A stretch of DNA of 64,000 nt from Enoplolaimus lenunculus (lineage: Eukaryota > Nematoda > Enoplea > Enoplida > Thoracostomopsidae). Below, piece by piece: positions 13,701 through 22,700 of this stretch. Under the pieces are notes generated by a model. The model did not search any database. It was not told where the DNA came from and saw nothing but the letters and a program-made list of their open reading frames with translations. Position 1 is the first letter of the stretch. Each line of letters opens with the position of its first letter. Both the position numbers and the translations under genes were made by a program. The stretch is from the NCBI GenBank assembly GCA_030248215.1, contig JASANG010003634.1:32093-96092 (forward strand), written 5' to 3'.

Positions 13701-16700
13701 GTTTTGCTTGTTTGTGATAACTACGAATTGTGCCAGTAAACAGTCATTGCCACAAAATATTACAAATAGTTTGGCGTAATGTATAAATAGAGCCGCAGGC
13801 GTAAATTTTTAGCTGTACGTAAACCGGATATTTAACTTTAATCCCAAACGGGTCGAGTTGACACCGCAACAACTCGTTCATTGAATAAGAAATCGCCTCA
13901 AATTTAGTATGATTGAACTTAAACTTTGGCCATTTTTTACACGTTTTGAGCTGACAATATTTTGACCTCAATCAACAAGAAGTATCAAACGCCCTTTTCA
14001 ACGATAAGTTTTCACATTTTATGCAAATAGAAAATGTAGTTTACTTCAAGTTTCGGATTAAAATTAGCATTCGAAAATATGGCTTTTTGCTATGCTCGTT
14101 TGAAAAATAGCAAAAAAAGGTTTTTATGAAATCTATCCTTATATCGGTAAATGTATCTAATATGGCCGGATCGTTTTCCGGAGGGCCTACAATAGAGTCA
14201 GTTTAAACTTTAGACTAATTTTTTTGCTTAGGCTTAGGCTTAGGCTTATGAATAGGCTCATCAATACACTTAGGCTTAGGATTAGGATTAGGCTTTGAAA
14301 TATACTTATACTACTGTTTCGGCCCTGTTCTATACATGGGCGGTGATATCTGTCAAGCAAGTTTGGAAAATGTGCAAGGCAATATTAATCGATGCAGTAA
14401 ACCGGATATCAGACGGTCAATTGCAACCGAACCATTTTGCGAAGAATATGTAAATTGGAAACGATAAAAATCAGGGGCGGACCAGTTTTTTTTCTGCGGG
14501 ACTGCAATAGAGTAATGTTACGAGCTTTAGACTAATTTTTCTGCCTTAGGTTTAGGCTTAGTCTAGCATTAGGTATAAGCTCGTTTTTACGCACAACCTT
14601 AGGCTTGGTCTTAGACTTAGGCGTAGGAATAGGGTGTCAACTACTGTAACGACACTGTTCTATACATTGGCCTTTAAATTTAAACAATTTTGAAGTAGCA
14701 GACAATGGTATAATTTGCGTTCGGTAGCTAAAAACGTCAAGCATTGCGTAGCGTTTCAGCATTTCAATGCACCGGTCACAGTTTGCTGTAGCAGTCGCGG
14801 TGGGTCGCGCGTCCGCTACCGCTTGTCACAGTGACGAACGGCGACACGAACGGCGTCTCACAGCGACACAACGGTATCAGGCGACATCATAATTTTTACA
14901 AAGTATACCACCACCCTAAGTACCATCAATCGTATAGTGACAGTGATACAAAAATATCATTGCTTGTGCAAGTTTTACACCTGTTGTTGTTTTACCTTCA
15001 CAAAAATCAAAACAATAGTCCCATCTTGTAAGGGTATCAATGGTAAAACACCATGGCCCGTATGAATCCGGATACGAACAATAATTTGCAACGCCGTTCG
15101 AATACACATGGGAGTGTGGATATGGCGAACTCCATGATTGACACGGAATTCCGTGACGTGTAGTCGCTTTTATTCCTGTGTAGCTGATGTCTTCGACAAG
15201 TACAGACGAACAGTTAACGTTGTCGCCACGAAAACATGTACCCATCGCATCGTAACAATCAGAGTATAAAATGCATTTATAAAAAAAAGTTTGCTAAAGT
15301 AACAGAGTACAACAATAATTGTTTTAGCTAAGCAGCTGGAAAAATAGGCTTACAGAGCAGTGATCGAACGAGCGGTCGTAAGATTGTGAGGCTAGCGTTT
15401 TACCACTGAGCGGCGAATGTAAAGAACAAGGGCGGAACACTATTATGAGCATATTCCTAAGCGTAAGCTTAAACTTAAGCCTAAGCCAGGCAAAAAATTA
15501 GCCTAAACCTTAAGCTTACTCTATTCTAGTTCAACTGAAAAACGTTCTGTTCCTGATCTTTACATGGGCCCACTGTGCCATGTATCTCGCTTTCCGAATT
15601 ACATTTTTCGTCGACTATATGTGTCAACCGTACGTTATCGGCTAGCATACATAGAGTGCACTGCACTATATGGCTTGCGCACCAGGAGATGTATATTTTA
15701 CGTGCGTTACATCTGGTGCTAATTTTAGTCGTGATGACGCTTAAATTTTGACGGGTTTATATAAATCAGCAGGTTGCAAATAATAAATGCTTACAAGCAA
15801 ACAATAATGCTTGAATATTTCGGCATGGTTTGTACTTATAATTATATAACAGAACTAGCCTAATTGGCAGGTTGGAAATTCGGTTCACTGTGAAACTTAT
15901 TAAATATATTTTGTTATCCAGCGCTTGTTCGCTAGGTATATCAGTATCCTTAACCCATTCTCACATGAATATTTTCTATTTTCCCTGAGACCTACTTTTA
16001 TGCTTGGATTCGAACTCCAGTGACTGGAGTGGGAGGCGTATACCATCACCACTCAGCTATAGGAGCTTGACGCTCGAGCCCGAGGGGGCTCTCACGTTTT
16101 GTGGTGATTTAGTACTATGTATACGTTTTGCAATTGTTAAACACTGTGCAATATATATTATTTAACGTATATACACTGCGCTGAGTTGCCTATAGGCAAC
16201 TCGATGTGAGAAGGGGTTAATTTTATAATCACCTATTTTTGACTGGCAATTTTCAAAACAGTTGTCTTGTCGAGTCGCTGCATCAGTCGTGTAACACCAA
16301 GCACCAGCTGTACTGATTCCGACGTCACGACAATAATTTTGTGGTTCACTGTGGTACTCAGTATGGCTGTGTGGAGTGTTTGACGCCCACGCTTGGCAAG
16401 AAATACCGTTGACGGTTAAACTTTTTGATCCATCATAGCTGTGCGCTGGATCGCTTATGTTGCATTGCGACCCTGGTAATAAGCCTTTGAAACAATCTTG
16501 TCCGATGTCGTAACATTCCGATGCTATAAAATGTTTCACGTCAGAAATTCTGCCCACAAACATTATTTAAATCAGCAATTTTTTTCTTCTGACTATTTTT
16601 ACGTTTATTTTTTCATATTTTTTCATTGCGTCATACAAACAAGCGTGGCTCGTGTTCTGAACTGTGTGATGGGCATAAATGTTGACAGCTCAAATGCGTT

Positions 16701-19700
16701 GTATTCCAATGCTGATTAACATGCAGACAAAATGTTACTTGCTATTGTAATAGGGACAAAACGTGTTCTGGGATGTCCAAGTCACAGCTGCACGCTACCC
16801 GCGGGTAACGCGGGTACGAGAAAGGAAATTTTGACATGCGTATACCCGCGAGTAAAGAATTTCGAACCATGGGTAGAAATTTGTGATTCTTTATATGCGT
16901 AAACTTTTTATAAAAACAACAAACAGAGGTTTAAAGTGCTTAGCTAGTATCTCTCACCAATATAGCATGTTGCTAAGATTATGGTTCTGGCTGCATTATG
17001 CCCATGCACGAGGGTTTTCACATACATTTCAACTGAAATTTTTGGTGTATATAATGCAATTATATAGCATTTGGAGACATTCTTTACTGTTCCTATAAAG
17101 GATATTTTGCAAAATTTTTCCTGTGTCGCTGTTCAAAGGAAAACGTCATAGTCAAATTCCCAAACCTAATCAGCTCAAAACTACAAATGATAAAAATTGT
17201 ACAAAGCTACACAGTTACACAAGTTGTTGACCGGGCGAAGTTCCGGTTTGCTAATTAAACCGAGAAGTTTATAGGCGCCGGAGAGGGGGGCATGTGGGGC
17301 ATTTGCCCCCGCCCAAGTTTTGAAATGCCCCCGCCCAAGTTTTGAAATACAAGACAAATATGCCTGAAATATAAGACAAATATTTCTGAAATATAAGACT
17401 TGTTTTGCTGATTTTTAAGAAATATATGTTTTTCAAACAAGATTTGCCGCAGAAGTCGCCTTCAAAATATGAAGGGAAGCCTGGCCCGCTGCCAGCTCAC
17501 CTTGTTAGAGAGGGCCAAAAAATTTAGGAGGGGCATTCAAGGTTTTTAATGACTTGCACGGAAGGTGGAAAATTTTCTGGGGGGCTAAAATTTTTCCAGG
17601 GGTGGGCTGAGCTCCCCTGGCCCCCTTTTGACTACGGGCACGAGTTACGCTCAACCAATTACCCCTGTTTTACAGTCTAAGATACGTAAAAGACGTAAAC
17701 TTAGGTTCGGGGGGAGCCTGAGCTCAACCCGAAATATCTTTGAAATTCGATTATTTATATACTCTCTTAAGAATATAAACGGAGCATATTTTTTGCAAAC
17801 ATAAAAATCAGAAATTAAATTCTTGAATATAAGACAACCATTTCTTAAAAAATAAATTTATTTGGTATAAATTGTAAATATTAATTTCTTGAATATAGGA
17901 GATTTATTGTTTTAACCATTTCAGACACAAATTTTTAAACTGTTTAAAGCTATGAATATCTGAAATACAAGACTTTAATGTCTTGAAAATTTCAGAACGT
18001 AGGAGTTTTGAAATAACAAGCCAATTTATTTCGTGTCAAAACTAAAGGTATTAGCGTGTAACTTTTCGCTCGCTTTCTCGCGATATTTTCTTCCATTTTT
18101 GTTCACGTAAACGAACAATTCGGTCTGACCAAGTTACCTAGCCCGCTCAAAATTCTCAGAGCCGTGTAGGAACGTGTGACCTATCTCATATATCCCGCCA
18201 AAAATTAGATTGACCACTGCTAAAAGGTTCTAAAATTCACTTTAAGGTTGAAACCCATGCCACGGACCTGGTAGGATGCGGTTCCTTCCCCCCAATCTAA
18301 ATTTCTCGGTACGCCACTGATGATCCAGTCTTGGTTGTAATAATTGAAACAATAACAGCTGAAATTAAGAAAACAATTTTCAATTAAATTTAATTTAGAA
18401 CAAAACTTACCACAGATTTCAAACGACGGAATTTGGCAATACATGATTGTTGCAGTAGAACTGCAAGACACATCATTTAACGCCATGTATGTACCAAGAC
18501 CAATTCGTAAACTCATACAGTTTTCCACACCGCCATAATTATTTGGTTCTCCTGCGGCCCATGCAGAAATTGGTATAGTGCATGCAATTCCTGATTTTGT
18601 ATAAACGTCCCATTCTCCTAGATATCGCACATTTGTTCCTAAACAGCAAACCTAAACTAAAACGAGTATAATAGTTTTTTTACGAAAACTTTTTTCCTGG
18701 GGTACTACGAATTGTACATACAAAAATTTTTTACTGCACATTTTGTAGTCACAAACAATCTAAATGTGTTCGCTTCTGTGTTAGCTAAAATTGCAAACTT
18801 GACCATCATCATCACATACACACGCACACACACATATATATATTCACTTTATGGCTAATGTTGATCAGAATCATAGGGACACGGTAGTGTCACTATTATA
18901 TGTTTCTTCCAAAAGTGTTAACGTCTCTCTTATATGTTTCTATCAAAAGTCTATTATTTCTACTATTCTGTTTTGCTGATATTTATATACAAACGTGTGT
19001 CATTCAAGATACTGGCAACCGGTGTTCATTCGCTATATTTAAAAAAATTTGTCGAAGTATTAAACGTAAACGTTTTCATAAGATCGGAACAGCAAAATTT
19101 CGCATTGGTATTTGGATTCAAATCTTGTCGCAAGGTGTTCTACAGAGTCGTATATTGCAACAATCCAATTTCTTATGTGCTACATAAGTTATCTCAACCA
19201 TATACGTTAAGCTATTTATTTAACGAAAATACTATTGTTTAGTACGTATATATGCGAGACATGTTGAGTGGATAATTACGAAAAACACTGGCTTATATGA
19301 TTACAAATTAGTAATAACATAGCTAGTTTTGGTGAAGGTACGGTAGATCAACCCCCCTAGAAACTGTAAGATTATGTGATTTTCCGACGTATTTGAGGCA
19401 GCTGATTTCAAATCTGTTATTTATATTCTTGCAGGCCCGCTGGTTAAAAAATATGCGCTTTCAAAGTTTCAGCCCATTTACATGTAGTATATACAATGCA
19501 AACAAAAACACCGGTCAAGTGCACCTGTGGCTGAGTGGTAACATTAGCTTATATATGATTACAAATTAGTAACATAGCTAGTTTTATATGTGTATTTTTT
19601 GCCAAGGCGCGTTTTTAAAAACGTAGACGTAACCTCAAGTTGTCGAAAACTGTTTATTTGCGAGCTAGAACCTTATGGCTGCAAAGCTTTTCATTCAAAG

Positions 19701-22700
19701 TGGTGGTCCGTTAAAGTTTAACATTTTATTATATAAAACATACAAACCTTCTCCAAATTTGTGCAACGAATAACATTAGTAAAGCTTATATTTTGCGAAT
19801 ATGTGAATGATAGAGACTCTTTATAAATCTGTGCGTGTTTTCAAAATTTTTCGGTCATCTCTTGAATCATTAGCCATGCAAATATGAAAATAGTACCGTT
19901 GAACTCGGCTCGTCGAGATCTATGTGACGCCGTGGTACATGCAGAAATTTCAAAAGGATCGGTCGCTCAACGTATAATACTGCAAAAAAGACGAGAGCGA
20001 AGTCGGACGCTAATTTAATGCTGAATCTTAATGCAAAACCTTTCTCTTGATTCAAGTTGTGGTGGTTCAGGCCGGAGTGGCACCCACTGCATCCGCCAGT
20101 GGTATGAGAGACACTTTTTATTTAATTCGTAGTAGGTGCCTAGATTTTACATTCGCGTGGGTTTTTTTCTAAACCTAGATTTCCATTTAAGCTCAAAGTT
20201 TAAGCGTAAAGTATAGATATCAGTTTTGATTTACTGCTCGATGTATTATTGGTAGCACCAAGTTGAGCACTGAAATGTCCAAATTTCGGTTTAGAATATT
20301 TGAAGAAATTTTGACGTGCACAATTAACACCATTAATTTAATAAGGTTCCCAAAGCAAGCAGTCTCTTTCAAAAACGTGACGCTCGAACACAGCGGGCTC
20401 TCATTATAGTATGAACCGGCCCAGATTTTTCAGGCCCACGCCCGGCAGCCTTAGTTTTTCGTTTTCGAAAAGAAAACAAAAATAAGTTACAAAGCAAACC
20501 TTATAGTTGCGGATTCGCAGTTTTGACTGGGGGTGGAATTGCATTATTAGAATTTTCTGTACAATTAAGAAGAAACGAACAAAAGTGTTTCAAGCAATTT
20601 TCCACGTCCGCATGTTGATGCAAATGCGTATTCAGCATGTTTCACAAAATATTTGTTGCAGCCATATTTTTAAATGCTGCACATTCCAATTACATATTTA
20701 ACTCAATTCATGTGTGAAATACAAAATTGAAAGTATAGGAATCAGTATTCTTCCAAACTACCGATTTCAATACCGATGCGGATGTATTGGTTCTACACTA
20801 CTATGCAGCATAAAATCAGTTTTCACTAGAGCAAGTACTTATCAATTGTATTGATTTTCTATTTGAATTCAAACAATTTATATGAATTAATATATATTAG
20901 CATTATAAATTGAGCGAGTTACCTAATAAATAAAAATGAAATTAGGAAAGCGAGACTTTTGTGATTGTGAAAATGTAGTTTTTAATTTTCATGGAAATAT
21001 AGCTTAACAGTTCTAAAACAATTATAACGTGAGTAAATATGACTTTAAATTTGACTTTTTCGCACTTAAGGTAAATTTACATCAAATTTCTTCCTAAAGC
21101 TTAGTAACTAGAATGAAAAGTGCCCCGATGTGGCCATAGAAAACGATATGTTTCGGGTAGTAAGATTTTTAGTTCAATACCGCTAGTATTACAATTTCCA
21201 TGCATGCGTATAAAGTTTTAAAACTAGATTAATTTGATGCCAATCAGCGTCCTCCCGAAACACGACACAACAATACTATAGAATTAATAAATGTTAAATC
21301 ACTGAGTTTGATCAACTTTTTCGGAGAAAAGTCACATTAAAACATTATAACATTTCAGTGAGTACGTAGCGAAACAATATTTGCAACTTTGATGACGAAA
21401 TCTGCGTTGTATTCCAATGACGGCCAATGTAAAGATCAGGGGCGGAACGTTTTTCTGCGGGACTAGAATAGAATAAGCTTAAGGTTTAGATTAATTTTTT
21501 TCTTGGCTTAGGCTTAGGATTATGCTCATTCTTAAGCTTAGGTTTAGGCTTACGAATATGCTCATGCTAACGCTTATGCTTAGGCTTAGGATTAGGAATA
21601 TGCTTATAATACTGATCCGCTCATGTTCTTTACATTGAGCCAATTGACGAACAAACACGTTTTTAATATTGGGTCACCAGCATTTTACGCTTAATTTCTG
21701 CTTATATACTCTTTTTAAAACCCAAAAATTTTTCTGCACATATTCGAAACTTCAGTTTACTAAGTGCAAGAAACTAACGTCACGAGTGTGTACTCAAATG
21801 TTTTACATCAACCATAATTCGTCATTTATTTTCTAGTATTTATTTCTTGTTTTAATATTTCGAAACAGTGGATCACATGTCTATTTGGCCGCTGTCAGAG
21901 AAAGTTGCGGATATGTTTCCGTTACGCAGTCAATCAAACTCAGTGATTTAACATTTATTAATCCTATAGTATTGTTGTGTCGTGTTTCGGGAGGACGCTG
22001 ATTGGCATCAAATTAATCTAGTTTTAAAACTTTATGCGCATGCATGGAAATTGTAATGCTAGCGGTATTGAACTAAAAATCTTACTACCCGAAACATATC
22101 GTTTTCTATGGCCACATCGGGGCACTTTTCGTTCTAGTAATTTTGTATAAAATACTCATAAGTTCGATGACAGATTTGAAAATTCTTTAGACTATTTTTT
22201 GTTTATACGCTTATCTCAACTGCCGACGTATAGGCTTGGGTGTTGGATCATTTTCTAAAATGTTGAGTAAGCTCGAGATTTATTGCCGATTGTTTGAAAT
22301 ATTTTAGACAAATGTCCATGGAACTTAACGTCTCCTGAACCGCTACACTAACTATAATTTCTGCAGAAAGTTAGCCTTAGTATATACGTATTTTGATACT
22401 AAATCGGGCCCGAAGCCAAGGGGGGAGCAGCGGGGCTCATCCCCCCCGGAAAAATTTTGCCCCCCTAGAAAGTTTTCAACCTTGCTTTTAACTCATTGAA
22501 AACCCTTGAATGCCCCTCCTGAAAAATTTTTAGCCCCCATAGCAAGGCGAGCGGGCTACTGGCCTGTACCAAATAACGTCTTCCTGCTACTTTCAGCGGC
22601 TGCTTGTTAACAGATAGCTCGTTAGTGCACTCAACCAGGGAGTAAAGCTGTCTGGTGTGTACAAACTGTGGCCGATGCTACTTTAGGGGCGTAACAGTAG

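Noticed and set aside
15349..15411. Functional tRNA gene
   Set aside because: A- and B-box-like words are present, but a complete cloverleaf is not convincing and the sequence is cut by a MITE.
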